DNA of 64,000 nt from Pseudomonadota bacterium. GTDB lineage: Bacteria; Pseudomonadota; Alphaproteobacteria; Rhizobiales; Xanthobacteraceae. How positions within the stretch are numbered: the first letter of the stretch is position 1; every line of letters begins with the position of its first letter. The stretch spans positions 62,001 to 126,000 of the forward strand of contig JAEYRD010000056.1 in NCBI GenBank assembly GCA_023435725.1, in the 5' to 3' direction. The position numbers and the translations under genes are program-made. Shown here piece after piece: positions 8,949 to 17,322 of this stretch. The notes under the pieces are model-generated. The model made no database searches. It was not told the origin of the DNA and saw only the letters and a program-made list of their open reading frames with translations.

Positions 8949-9115
8949 TGGAGATCCTGGTCATCCTGGTGCCGCTCGCGCTCATGCTCGGCCTTGCCGG
9001 CCTCGTGGCCTTCCTCTGGTCGCTCCGAAGCGGCCAGTACGACGATCTCGATGGCGCCGCCTGGCGTGCCATCGCCGATGATGACCCGCCCCAGGAAGCG
9101 CCGGCGAAGCGCTAA
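8948..9115 (+). CDS. fixS: cbb3 oxidase maturation protein FixS
   Basis: 55 aa. One membrane helix (LVILVPLALMLGLAGLVAFLW, about 4-24) is followed by SGQYDDLDGAAWR, the conserved CcoS signature. It translationally overlaps fixI by one base. CcoS is needed for cofactor insertion into the oxidase. The end overlaps the convergent MFS gene by four bases. Confidence 0.93.
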   Translation: MEILVILVPLALMLGLAGLVAFLWSLRSGQYDDLDGAAWRAIADDDPPQEAPAKR

Positions 9116-10314
9116 CGCTTCAAGTTGAACGTGAGCAGGGCCGCGGCCGCGAGGGCCACGCCCACCCCGGTGACACACGCAGGCCAGCCGAAGGCGTCGA
9201 ACAGCCGTCCGAGCACCGCTGTGCCGACGAGCCCGCCACAGAAATAGCAGGCGAGATAGGTGCCGCTGGCGACGCCGCGATTGTCGGTTGCAGTCTGCCC
9301 GACGAATCCGGTGGCGGCGGCTTGCGCGAAGAATGTTCCGACCCCGACCAGGACCATCCCGGCGAGCACTTCGCCCAGACGAGCGCTCAGCGTCAGCGGC
9401 AAGCCTATTCCACAGACGGCGAGTGCGCCCCAGATCGTTGGACGTGTTCCGAGGCGTGACGTGACCCGGCCGGCCAGCAACGTCGTGACGACGGATGGCA
9501 GGAAGACGAAATAGATGAGGCCCAGGTCCATCATTCCGAGCGACAGCGGCGGCCGAACCAGAACGAAATTGACGTAGGTGAAGGTGCCGATGAAGGCGAA
9601 CAGGATGCAGAAGCCGATGCCGAAGGCGGCGCGCAGCCGCGGATCGCACCAATGCGCGATCATGGCGGCGAGTGGCGAGTCCGCCAGCATCGTCGCATGC
9701 GCCGGCTGGATGCGCTTGATGGTGAAGTGGACCAGCGCCGCGCCGGCGAGGTTGAGGGTCGCAAAAAAGTAGAAGTTCCACTGCAATCCGAGGCCTTCGG
9801 TAACCGCAGCCGAAATCAACCGACCGACCAGGTTGCTGGCGACGTTTCCTGTGATGTAGGCGGCAAACGCGCCGCCGGCTTCCATTGCGCTGCATTGCTC
9901 GCCGAGATGAGCGAGCGTAAGCGCGAAGGCGGATGCCATGCACAGGCCCTGCGCGATGCGCAAAGCGGTAAAGACGGCAAGATTGGGGGCTGTCGCCAGC
10001 AGGCTCGTGGGGATCGCCAACAAGGTCAGGCTGAGCAGGATGCCGGTGCGGCGATTGATGTGCGGGCTGAAGAAGCCGACAACGAGGCTCGCGATGGCCA
10101 TGCCGGACGTGCTGGCGTTGACTGCAAATCCCATCGCTGCTGGCGTGACTCCATAATGGCGCGTCAGCGACGGCAGGATCGCCTGTGTCGCGAAGAGGTC
10201 GACGACGGTCAGGAAGGCGGTCAGTCCGATCACGAGCGAGCGCAACAGGGCGGCGGGAGCCCGCGGCTCCATCGTGATCGTGGTCGGCTTCATCGGTGCG
10301 GACAGATCGGTCAT
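9112..10314 (-). CDS. MFS transporter (drug/metabolite efflux type)
   Basis: 400 aa with about 12 hydrophobic segments. The opening LTAFLTVVDLFATQAILPSL and the sequence after it resemble YnfM/AraJ-like DHA1 exporters. I chose ATG at 10314, with GGAG nine bases upstream, over an upstream in-frame extension that lacks membrane character. Substrate unknown. Convergent with and overlapping fixS by four bases; the periplasmic cupin gene lies 107 bp upstream on the same strand and may share its transcript. Confidence 0.82.
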   Translation of the reverse strand: MTDLSAPMKPTTITMEPRAPAALLRSLVIGLTAFLTVVDLFATQAILPSLTRHYGVTPAAMGFAVNASTSGMAIASLVVGFFSPHINRRTGILLSLTLLAIPTSLLATAPNLAVFTALRIAQGLCMASAFALTLAHLGEQCSAMEAGGAFAAYITGNVASNLVGRLISAAVTEGLGLQWNFYFFATLNLAGAALVHFTIKRIQPAHATMLADSPLAAMIAHWCDPRLRAAFGIGFCILFAFIGTFTYVNFVLVRPPLSLGMMDLGLIYFVFLPSVVTTLLAGRVTSRLGTRPTIWGALAVCGIGLPLTLSARLGEVLAGMVLVGVGTFFAQAAATGFVGQTATDNRGVASGTYLACYFCGGLVGTAVLGRLFDAFGWPACVTGVGVALAAAALLTFNLKR

Positions 10315-10421
10315 GGCGCGGCATCTCCGGTGGAGGATGTGGCGCCCGGCATGCCGGATGGCATGGGGGATTCCGGACGCCACATCCTGTAAACGAGTGC
10401 ATTGGGGGCTGGATGCGCTCG

Positions 10422-10904
10422 TTACATATTGTGGTCGTGCGGGTCCCTGCGGACGTCGCCGACATAGAGAATGACAGTCTCCTTGCCGAGATTCTTCCAC
10501 CAATGCGATGTGCCGAACGTCTCGGGGCGGAGGTCGCCGGCCTTGTGCACAATCGGATCGGCGCAGTTGGAGGCGTACTCGACGATCTGGCCCTGCTGCA
10601 CGAAGATCAGGGCAGGGCGGTCGTCATGGCTGTGCCAGGGCACAATGCCGCCGGGCTCGATGGTCAGCTTGCGGAAGCGCAGCTCGCGGCCCTCGATATG
10701 TGCCGGCTGCTTGCCGAGGTCGATCGCGCCAAGCGTGACGTCGGTAACGCCGACAGGCTTGTAGTCGACCATCTGCTGCCCGTTCGGCTTGATCTTGTCG
10801 GCCGGGCATTCACCGGCGAACATTGGCTGCGCCGAGAGCGTCAATGCGCCGACGACGGCGACGCACGGCCAGACCGCGCGCAAGAATGTGCGATGCTTGA
10901 ACAT
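10422..10904 (-). CDS. Secreted cupin-domain protein
   Basis: 160 aa. AGGAG is seven bases before the ATG. A signal peptide is clear (hydrophobic 9-30, cleavage likely after FAG). The cupin barrel shows GGIVPWHSHDDRPALIFVQQG, so the first metal motif has the two His but an Arg where Glu is usual. The second motif region contains ETFGTSHWW. The C-terminus DPHDHNM could also bind metal. Probably a periplasmic metal-dependent or ligand-binding protein of unknown function, divergent from the small Met-rich protein at 11146. Confidence 0.75.
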   Translation of the reverse strand: MFKHRTFLRAVWPCVAVVGALTLSAQPMFAGECPADKIKPNGQQMVDYKPVGVTDVTLGAIDLGKQPAHIEGRELRFRKLTIEPGGIVPWHSHDDRPALIFVQQGQIVEYASNCADPIVHKAGDLRPETFGTSHWWKNLGKETVILYVGDVRRDPHDHNM

Positions 10905-11145
10905 GGAAGTCTCCTGTGCTGGCCGCAACCGCGATGGTCGTCGGCTATGCCGGGAGCATCGTCGAGGCGGCGTTCGTCTTGAAATGCCCTTTCGCTCTCG
11001 GTGCGATAGCCCGGCGCTATGGCGGCGCGATGCGCGACGGCTATCGAACCGATTGGGGATTGGCATTTCCGCCTGCGCCGCTTCTGCCGTTCGATGGCGC
11101 AGCGCCCGATTGGCGGGCGTCCGCGTCAATCTGGAGGAACACCCC

Positions 11146-11430
11146 ATGACGAAGCTGTCCAAGACAATGATCGCCACCGCCACGTTCGCGGTGATCGCCA
11201 CGTCGGCCTTCTCGGAGGCCGCCTGGGACTTCAAGGCCGGCATGGCCTATGTCTATGGCGGGCCGGGCAAGATGTCGGCGATGGCCATGGCCCCGGCCGA
11301 AAAGAACCACGAGGCCATGATGAAACACGCCAAGAAGGTGCCCGACAACACCGTCTTCTTCATGGACAACGGATCGCTGTACTCGACGTCGGGGCGGCTC
11401 GATCCCACCGGAAATTTCTACGTGAACTGA
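11146..11430 (+). CDS. Small secreted Met/His-rich protein of unknown function
   Basis: 94 aa, ATG at 11146 after CTGGAGGA. A signal peptide (residues 1-25, LSKTMIATATFAVIATSAFS) leads to a mature chain of about 70 residues. Its centre, KMSAMAMAPAEKNHEAMMKH, is unusually rich in Met and His, followed by FFMDNGSLYST. I do not recognise the family. The composition resembles periplasmic copper-binding tails, but that is only a compositional hint. Divergent from the periplasmic cupin gene with a 241 bp shared upstream region. Confidence 0.65.
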   Translation: MTKLSKTMIATATFAVIATSAFSEAAWDFKAGMAYVYGGPGKMSAMAMAPAEKNHEAMMKHAKKVPDNTVFFMDNGSLYSTSGRLDPTGNFYVN

Positions 11431-11444
11431 TCGCGCGTGCAGAC

Positions 11445-11465
11445 GGCCGCCCCTTGCGGGCGGCC
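11445..11465 (+). terminator. GC-rich stem-loop after the Met-rich gene
   Basis: GGCCGCCC and GGGCGGCC pair perfectly around a five-base loop, 15 bp after the stop codon. No T-tract follows, so termination strength is uncertain. Confidence 0.45.
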
Positions 11466-11509
11466 GGACCGCGAAACTAATATACGCCCCCTGAACAGCG
11501 GAGCGCAGG

Positions 11510-12226
11510 ATGACCTCTCTCTCGCCAGCCGATGCCGAGCGGCTCAAGCTCGCCTTCCAGCGCTGCCGCGACATGGAGGGCACGCTAAACGAACAGCTCC
11601 GCGCCTATGCCGAGGCGAGCCGTGAGGTCTTTCCGGCCTATGGCGAGGCGGTCGATCATCTGGTGACCAGATTGAATGGAAACGGTGGCGGCGAGACCGC
11701 GCCGCATCCCGGTGACGCGATGCCGCCATTCATGCTACCCGATGAGAGCGGACGTCTCGTCACGTTGCCGTCGCTGCTGGCAAATGGCCCGGCCGCGGTA
11801 ATGTTCTTCCGTGGTCATTGGTGCCCGTATTGCAGGCTCAACGTCCGTGCGGTGATCCGTGCCCATGACCGTATCGCGGCCATGGGAGCGCAGATCGTCG
11901 CAATCATGCCGGAGACGCAGGAATACACCAGGGCGTTCAAGATCGACGCTGCCGCGCCGTTCCCAGTGCTCACCGATCTCGACAATGGCTATGCGCTGTC
12001 GCTCAGTCTCGCGATCTGGCTCGGCGCCGAGATCCAGCACCTTCTATCCTATCAGGACATGGCGAAATTCCACGGCAATGACGGCTGGATGCTGCCGATC
12101 CCGGCCGTGTTCGTGGTCGGACGTGACGGCATCGTGAAAGCCCGCTTCGTCGATCCCGACTTCCGCAAGCGCATGGAGATCGACGACCTGCTCAAGGCGC
12201 TGGAGCAGGCGAGCCGGGAGAACTGA
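11510..12226 (+). CDS. Peroxiredoxin-like (AhpC/TSA, thioredoxin-fold) protein
   Basis: 238 aa. A helical N-terminal segment (1-70) precedes a thioredoxin fold. The active site reads GHWCPYCRLN (about 103-112), with a C-P-Y-C pair in place of the single peroxidatic Cys context of AhpC. Further conserved elements are IPAVFVV and GRDGIVKARFVDPDFRKR. Likely a cytoplasmic thiol peroxidase or disulfide reductase; no signal peptide. Stand-alone gene. Confidence 0.8.
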   Translation: MTSLSPADAERLKLAFQRCRDMEGTLNEQLRAYAEASREVFPAYGEAVDHLVTRLNGNGGGETAPHPGDAMPPFMLPDESGRLVTLPSLLANGPAAVMFFRGHWCPYCRLNVRAVIRAHDRIAAMGAQIVAIMPETQEYTRAFKIDAAAPFPVLTDLDNGYALSLSLAIWLGAEIQHLLSYQDMAKFHGNDGWMLPIPAVFVVGRDGIVKARFVDPDFRKRMEIDDLLKALEQASREN

Positions 12227-12286
12227 ACTTCGCGTAACGCGCAGTTCCTTGCCTTCTCCCCCTGTGGAGGGTGAGCATCTTCGAAC

Positions 12287-13174
12287 TTACCCCGCGATCG
12301 CCTGCCAGTCCGCACCGCGCAGCATGCGCATGATGGTGTTGGCGACCGCCGTGCGCTGCCGGCCGGCAACGCCGTAGAGGTTGACGGTCCGACGGGCGTC
12401 GAGTCCTGCCACCGCGGTGCGTTTCAATCCTTCCGGCAGGGGTGAGGTACGCGGCACCATGGCGACGCCGATATCGGCTTCCACCAGCTCGATCAAATCG
12501 TGCTCGCTCGAAATCTCGTGACCATGTTCGATGTCGATGCCATGCTGGCGCAGATTGGCGGAGATGCGTCCGGAATGCTCGCAGAACGTCCGGCTCAGCA
12601 ACTCCTCTCCGCGCAGATCGTCCAGTTCGATCGAACTGCGGCCGGCGAGCCGATGTCCGCCGCTGACGACGAGCTCGAATCTCTCGGTAAACAGCGGCCA
12701 GACGTCGAGCCGGTCCCAGTCCTCATTGATCTCTGCGGCGATGCCGAGCTCGGCCTCGCCCTTCTTCAGGAAATCGCCGACCTCGCGGCTCGAGCCGCGG
12801 AGGAAGCGCAATTCGAGTCGGTTGAACTGCCGCCTGATCTGATTGAGATGCGGGATGAGGAGCGCCAGATCAATCGAATGCGTCAGCGCGATGCGGAGCG
12901 CACCGATCTCTCCACTTTTCAGGGAGGAGGCGAGCGAGCGCGCGCCGACGGCGGCGTCATAGCACTGCTTCAGCAGCGGATGCATGCGCTCGCCGAGCTC
13001 GGTCAATTGCGCCGCCGGCCGTTCGCGGCGGAACAGGTCGCCGCCGAGTTCGGCCTCGAGCTGCTTGATCGCGCGCGTCAGCGAGGGCTGCGTCACGTTG
13101 CATTCCTCGGCGGCACGCGTGAAATTGAGTAGCTGCGCCACTGCGAGGAAATAGCGGACCTGGTGCATTTCCAT
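12287..13174 (-). CDS. LysR-family transcriptional regulator
   Basis: 295 aa, starting MEMHQVRYFLAVAQ. The winged helix-turn-helix spans about 3-62 (NFTRAAEECNVTQPSLTRAIKQLE), the substrate-binding domain about 90-290. ATG at 13174 is chosen because it gives the canonical LysR N-terminus; sequence upstream is not conserved-looking. Divergent from the patatin gene at 13378, so that gene is the natural candidate target; the inducer is unknown. Confidence 0.87.
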   Translation of the reverse strand: MEMHQVRYFLAVAQLLNFTRAAEECNVTQPSLTRAIKQLEAELGGDLFRRERPAAQLTELGERMHPLLKQCYDAAVGARSLASSLKSGEIGALRIALTHSIDLALLIPHLNQIRRQFNRLELRFLRGSSREVGDFLKKGEAELGIAAEINEDWDRLDVWPLFTERFELVVSGGHRLAGRSSIELDDLRGEELLSRTFCEHSGRISANLRQHGIDIEHGHEISSEHDLIELVEADIGVAMVPRTSPLPEGLKRTAVAGLDARRTVNLYGVAGRQRTAVANTIMRMLRGADWQAIAG

Positions 13175-13377
13175 GGATCGGCTCCCCAGCAAGACCAGCC
13201 GGAAATCTAGCCGATCGGGGCGGGGAATGACATCCCGGCCGCAATAGCGCGCGCGTATGGATTCGGAAGCCAGGCGGCATTTCCGCTTGAGCAGCCGATC
13301 CCCGAGGATGGCAAAACGCAACAATGGCGCCACGCCCGACGAATCCTCGACAGACGCCGGCGCGACGGGAGCGACAC

Positions 13378-14526
13378 ATGAACGGCATTCAGGACAACAC
13401 GCAGAGCAGCAGAAAAGACCTGCCTGGGCAGGTCGTACTGGTGCTCCAGGGCGGCGGCGCGCTCGGCTCCTACCAGGCCGGCGTCTACCAGGCGCTGCAC
13501 GAGGCTGGCATCGAGCCGGATTGGATCATCGGGACTTCGATCGGCGCCATCAACGCGAGCCTTATTGCCGGAAACGAGCCGCAGCAACGGCTGGCGCGCC
13601 TGAAGGCGTTCTGGAAGCGGATGGAGCAGAACCCGATCTGGAATCCGCGCACGGCATTCCCGGGCTTCAACGAGAAACTTGCCTATTGGTCGACGATCAC
13701 CAGCGGCATTCCCGGCTTCTTCCGGCCCAATCCGCTAGCGCATGTCGGCGATTCCTATCCGCTCGGGGCAGATGACGCCGGCTTCTATTCGACGGCGCCG
13801 CTCGAGAAGACACTTCTCGAACTCGTCGATTTCAGCCTGGTCAATCGCTGCGCGCCGCGCCTCACAGTCGGCGCGGCCCACGTCCGGACCAGCCGGATGC
13901 GCTATTTCGACAGCCGCGACGGCGACCTGACGGTCAGGCACGTGATGGCTTCGGGCGCATTGCCGCCGGCCTTTCCGGCAATACGCATCGACGGCGAGCT
14001 CTATTGGGACGGCGGCATCCTGTCGAACACGCCGACTGAGGCAGTGTTCGACGACAATCCGCGCAGGGACTCGCTGATCTTCGCCGTGCATCTGTGGAAT
14101 CCCGTCGGTGCCGAGCCGACCACGATGGCGGAGGTCCTGAACCGCCACAAGGACGTGCAATATTCCAGCCGCATCGCGAGCCAGATCGCTCGCCAACAGC
14201 AGGCCCATCGCTTGCGCCACGTCATCAACCAGCTCGCCGCGCGTCTGCCCGAGAACGAGCGCGGTGACCCCGCGGTGAGGGAATTGATCAGCTACGGTTG
14301 CCCGACCCGGATGCATGTCGTGCGGCTCTTGGCGCCGCAGCTCGACCGCGAGAGCCACACCAAGGACATCGACTTCAGCCCCTCAGGCATTATGCGGCGC
14401 TGGGATGCGGGCTATGCCCACACGAGGTCCGTGCTCGAGCGAAAGCCTTGGATCGGCGAGTTCGACCCGCTCGCCGGCGTAGTGCTGCATGAGCATATGG
14501 ATGTGTTGCCCATTGCGGCGGAGTGA
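13378..14526 (+). CDS. Patatin-like phospholipase
   Basis: 382 aa. Oxyanion loop GGGALGSYQAG, nucleophile Ser54 in G-T-S-I-G, and catalytic Asp211 in DGG complete the Ser-Asp dyad of patatins. A C-terminal extension of about 120 residues resembles the DUF3734 domain found with alphaproteobacterial patatins, some linked to polyhydroxyalkanoate granules. ATG at 13378 is preferred because GGGAG precedes it. No signal peptide. Divergently transcribed from the LysR gene. Confidence 0.87.
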   Translation: MNGIQDNTQSSRKDLPGQVVLVLQGGGALGSYQAGVYQALHEAGIEPDWIIGTSIGAINASLIAGNEPQQRLARLKAFWKRMEQNPIWNPRTAFPGFNEKLAYWSTITSGIPGFFRPNPLAHVGDSYPLGADDAGFYSTAPLEKTLLELVDFSLVNRCAPRLTVGAAHVRTSRMRYFDSRDGDLTVRHVMASGALPPAFPAIRIDGELYWDGGILSNTPTEAVFDDNPRRDSLIFAVHLWNPVGAEPTTMAEVLNRHKDVQYSSRIASQIARQQQAHRLRHVINQLAARLPENERGDPAVRELISYGCPTRMHVVRLLAPQLDRESHTKDIDFSPSGIMRRWDAGYAHTRSVLERKPWIGEFDPLAGVVLHEHMDVLPIAAE

Positions 14527-14616
14527 GGGCCTTGTCGGCTATTTTTTGCGCGGTGACGATTTCACGAGTGCGCGGTGTGGGTTATTGTCGCGGCGTCAAT
14601 GTGGCGAGGCTAGCAA

Positions 14617-15567
14617 TTGGTCGCGGAGAAGGATCTCGAGGCAGCGCTCGATCTTGTCCGGGTTAACGCGGCGGGACCGGTTGCCGGCGTGTTCGGTCCT
14701 GACACGGTCACCTGGCAGATCGACCGGGAGGCTGTCATCTTTCTCGGCGCCGGCCGTGCGTTGTTGCTGCAACTGGCGCATCCCTGGGTCGCTGCCGCCA
14801 TCGCGGAGCACTCGCGGACCCTTGCCGATCCGATCGGCCGCTTCCATCGCACCTTCGACATCGTCTTTGCCATGGTGTTCGGCTCGCTCGACCGGGCGCT
14901 GCTGTCGTCCCGGCAGCTGCACCGGCGCCACAGTATGATATCAGGTCAGATGCCACAGACCGTCGGTCCCTTCGCGGCAGGCTCGCGCTATTGTGCCAAC
15001 GACATCGCGGCGCTGCGCTGGGTTCACGCGACGCTGGCCGACACCGCGCTCATGACGCACGATCTGGTCCTGGCGCCGCTCTCGGCGGAGGAGCGCGAGC
15101 GCTATTGGAGCGAGAGCCGGGCGTTCGGCGCGTTGTTTGGATTGACGGCGGACGACTTGCCGACGGACTGGGCCGGCTTTGCGGAATACACCGCGGCGAT
15201 GGTGCAGTCGGACACGTTGACTGTGAGCGCGGCGGCACGCGAGATCGCCGCGCAGATTTTTGGCGGCGCGCGTCCGTGGCTGCGGCCACCCCGATGGTAC
15301 CGCGCGCTTACCGCCAGCCTGCTGCCCGAGCGCTTGCGCCTGGGCTTCGGTTTTGAGCTCGACGAGCACGACACCAGGTCTGCCGGCAACGCGCTGAAAT
15401 GGATAAGGCGCGTCTATCCGAGATTGCCGGATCGACTGCGCTATGTCGGTCCCTACCAGGAAGCAGAGGCGCGGCTGCGGGGCGAGCTGCAACCCGATTG
15501 GATGACCCGCTGCCTCAACCGGGCCTGGATCGGACGGCCGCAGATGGACGTGCGGGGGAGGGAATGA
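14617..15567 (+). CDS. Oxygenase MpaB-family (DUF2236) protein
   Basis: 316 aa from a TTG at 14617; an in-frame stop immediately upstream (14611) forces this or a later start, and GGCGAGG lies eight bases before it. Features of the family include LLLQLAHPWVAAAIAEHS, the DPIGRFHRTF segment and the central LRWVHATLADT helix. MpaB-like enzymes are heme proteins such as mycophenolate-pathway and latex-clearing oxygenases; the substrate here is unknown. No close operon partner. Confidence 0.75.
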   Translation: MVAEKDLEAALDLVRVNAAGPVAGVFGPDTVTWQIDREAVIFLGAGRALLLQLAHPWVAAAIAEHSRTLADPIGRFHRTFDIVFAMVFGSLDRALLSSRQLHRRHSMISGQMPQTVGPFAAGSRYCANDIAALRWVHATLADTALMTHDLVLAPLSAEERERYWSESRAFGALFGLTADDLPTDWAGFAEYTAAMVQSDTLTVSAAAREIAAQIFGGARPWLRPPRWYRALTASLLPERLRLGFGFELDEHDTRSAGNALKWIRRVYPRLPDRLRYVGPYQEAEARLRGELQPDWMTRCLNRAWIGRPQMDVRGRE

Positions 15568-15592
15568 AGTCGTCCGCCGGTGCCACAAACGC

Positions 15593-15678
15593 CGTCATTG
15601 CGAGCGCAGCGAAGCAATCCAGAATCTCTCCGCGGAGGCAGTCTGGATTGCTTCGTCGCTTCGCTCCTCGCAACGACG
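15593..15678. repeat. Palindromic intergenic repeat, family A copy 1
   Basis: An element starting CGTCATTGCGAGCGCAGCGA and ending CTCGCAACGACG. Internal arms GCAATCCAGA and TCTGGATTGC pair. Near-identical copies lie at 25137, 26340 and 49491, all intergenic. Confidence 0.85.
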
Positions 15679-15702
15679 GAGAATGTGGATGCGCCGCCGC
15701 CC

Positions 15703-17118
15703 TCACACCGCCGCGAGCTTGCGGTACAGCGCGCTATAGCTGCCGGCCGAGATGCTCCAGGAGAACGATCGTCCCATGGCGCTGCGGCGCATGGAGTCGA
15801 GCTGGTCCTGCGCCATGAAGGTCGAGAACGCCCGCCGGACGCCGCCGAGGAAGGATTCGTGCGAGGGTTTTGAAAACAGAAATCCGGTTTCGCCGTCGGT
15901 GATGGTCTCGGCGAGGCCTCCGGTCTGGTGGCCGATCGGCAGCGAGCCGAAGCGCTGGGCGTACATCTGGCTGAGGCCGCACGGCTCGAAGCGCGACGGC
16001 ATCAGGGTGAAGTCGCTGCCGGCGAAGATGCGCCTCGCCTGGGCGTCATTGAAGCCGATCGCGACGCCGATGGCGTCGGGGCGGCGGCGATGCGCATCGA
16101 TCAGTGCCTGCTCGAGCGCGGGCTCGCCGGAGCCGGTGACTACGATCTGTCCGCCGGAATCGATGATCTCGTCGGCCGCCGACAGCACGAGGTCGATGCC
16201 CTTCTGGTGCACGAGGCGGGCGACGATGCCGAACATCGGGCCGCGCGACACCGCAAGTCCGAACTGCTTGCGCACGTAATCCGCATTGGCCTTCTTGCCG
16301 ACCCAGTCACCGGCGCCGAATTGCTGGGCGAGCTTCGCGCAGGACCGCGGATCCCAGCTCTCGTCGATGCCGTTGAGGATGCCGGTGAGCTCGGACGCGT
16401 CCGAGCGCAGGCGCAACAGGCCTTCCAGGCCGCAGCCGAATTCGGCCGTGGTGATCTCCCGCGCATAGGTACCGCTGACGGTGGTGAGGTGGGAGGCGTA
16501 GACCAGCCCGGCCTTCAGGAAGGAGAGCTGGTCGTAGAACTCGACGCCGTCGATATGGAACGAGCTCTCCGGTACGCCGATCCGCCGCAGCGAGTCCTTC
16601 GGGAAGAGGCCCTGATAAGCGAGGTTGTGGATGGTCAGGATCGACGGCAGCCTGGCGCCGCGCCAGGCGAGGTAAGCCGGCACGAGCGAGGCCTGCCAGT
16701 CATTGGCATGGACCAGGTCCGCTGCCCAATTCTTGTCCAGCTTGCCCGCAGCAAGCTCAGCGGCTGCCGAGGCAAAGCGCGCGAAGCGGATGTCGTTGTC
16801 GGGCCAGTCGCGCCCGGACTCGTCGCCATAGGGGTTGCCGGGCCGGTCGTAGAGCTGTGAGCACAACAGCACATAGACCGGCAGGCCGTCCTTGGTCGCG
16901 GCTCGTCCGAGCGAGCAGGCCGGCATCTCAGCCAACGCCGGGCAACGGCCAACGATCTGAATATGCGTGAGTTGCTCGATGATGTCGCGATAGCCGGGCA
17001 GCATGACCCGGATATCGGCGAGAGGGCGAAGGGCTCTGGGAAGAGCAGCTGAAACGGCGCCGAGCCCGCCAACGCGGACGAAATCGTCCATCTCGGTTGT
17101 GACGAACAAGACCCTCAA
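15703..17118 (-). CDS. glgA: Glycogen synthase family (GT5) with altered active-site motifs
   Basis: 471 aa from a TTG at 17118, which gives the family start (L/M)RVLFVTTEM and a normal GlgA length. Transfers glucose from a nucleotide sugar to alpha-1,4-glucan. Family elements present: TIHNLAYQGLFP, ARLVHQKGIDLV, SRFEPCGLSQMYAQRFG and TGGLAET. Odd points: the donor-binding K-x-G-G-L reads R-V-G-G-L (Arg15 where Escherichia coli has Lys15), and the [HN]-D-W-H motif reads N-D-W-Q. It stands alone, without other glg genes. It may be a specialised paralogue. Confidence 0.82.
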   Translation of the reverse strand: MRVLFVTTEMDDFVRVGGLGAVSAALPRALRPLADIRVMLPGYRDIIEQLTHIQIVGRCPALAEMPACSLGRAATKDGLPVYVLLCSQLYDRPGNPYGDESGRDWPDNDIRFARFASAAAELAAGKLDKNWAADLVHANDWQASLVPAYLAWRGARLPSILTIHNLAYQGLFPKDSLRRIGVPESSFHIDGVEFYDQLSFLKAGLVYASHLTTVSGTYAREITTAEFGCGLEGLLRLRSDASELTGILNGIDESWDPRSCAKLAQQFGAGDWVGKKANADYVRKQFGLAVSRGPMFGIVARLVHQKGIDLVLSAADEIIDSGGQIVVTGSGEPALEQALIDAHRRRPDAIGVAIGFNDAQARRIFAGSDFTLMPSRFEPCGLSQMYAQRFGSLPIGHQTGGLAETITDGETGFLFSKPSHESFLGGVRRAFSTFMAQDQLDSMRRSAMGRSFSWSISAGSYSALYRKLAAV

Positions 17119-17322
17119 GAACGATTGCCCTCTTCCGATCCCGCTTGCTGTTATGCAAGAACGGGTCCAATTGCCCCAGGAATTCTCAAGCCGCTCGCGA
17201 GCCACGTCCCGTTCGGTAAAGACTTTCCTACTGAGCCGCCGCCATCTAGGGTCGGCGCACCAATAAGAGAGCACTTCGATAGTTCCTGAAGGACCCAAGG
17301 ACTCGGCAAGGACGCAGCAAGC

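Noticed and set aside
10315..10503. Upstream in-frame extension of the MFS transporter
   Set aside because: Cys/Arg/His-rich, overlaps the cupin gene end; the internal ATG at 10314 has a better ribosome site.
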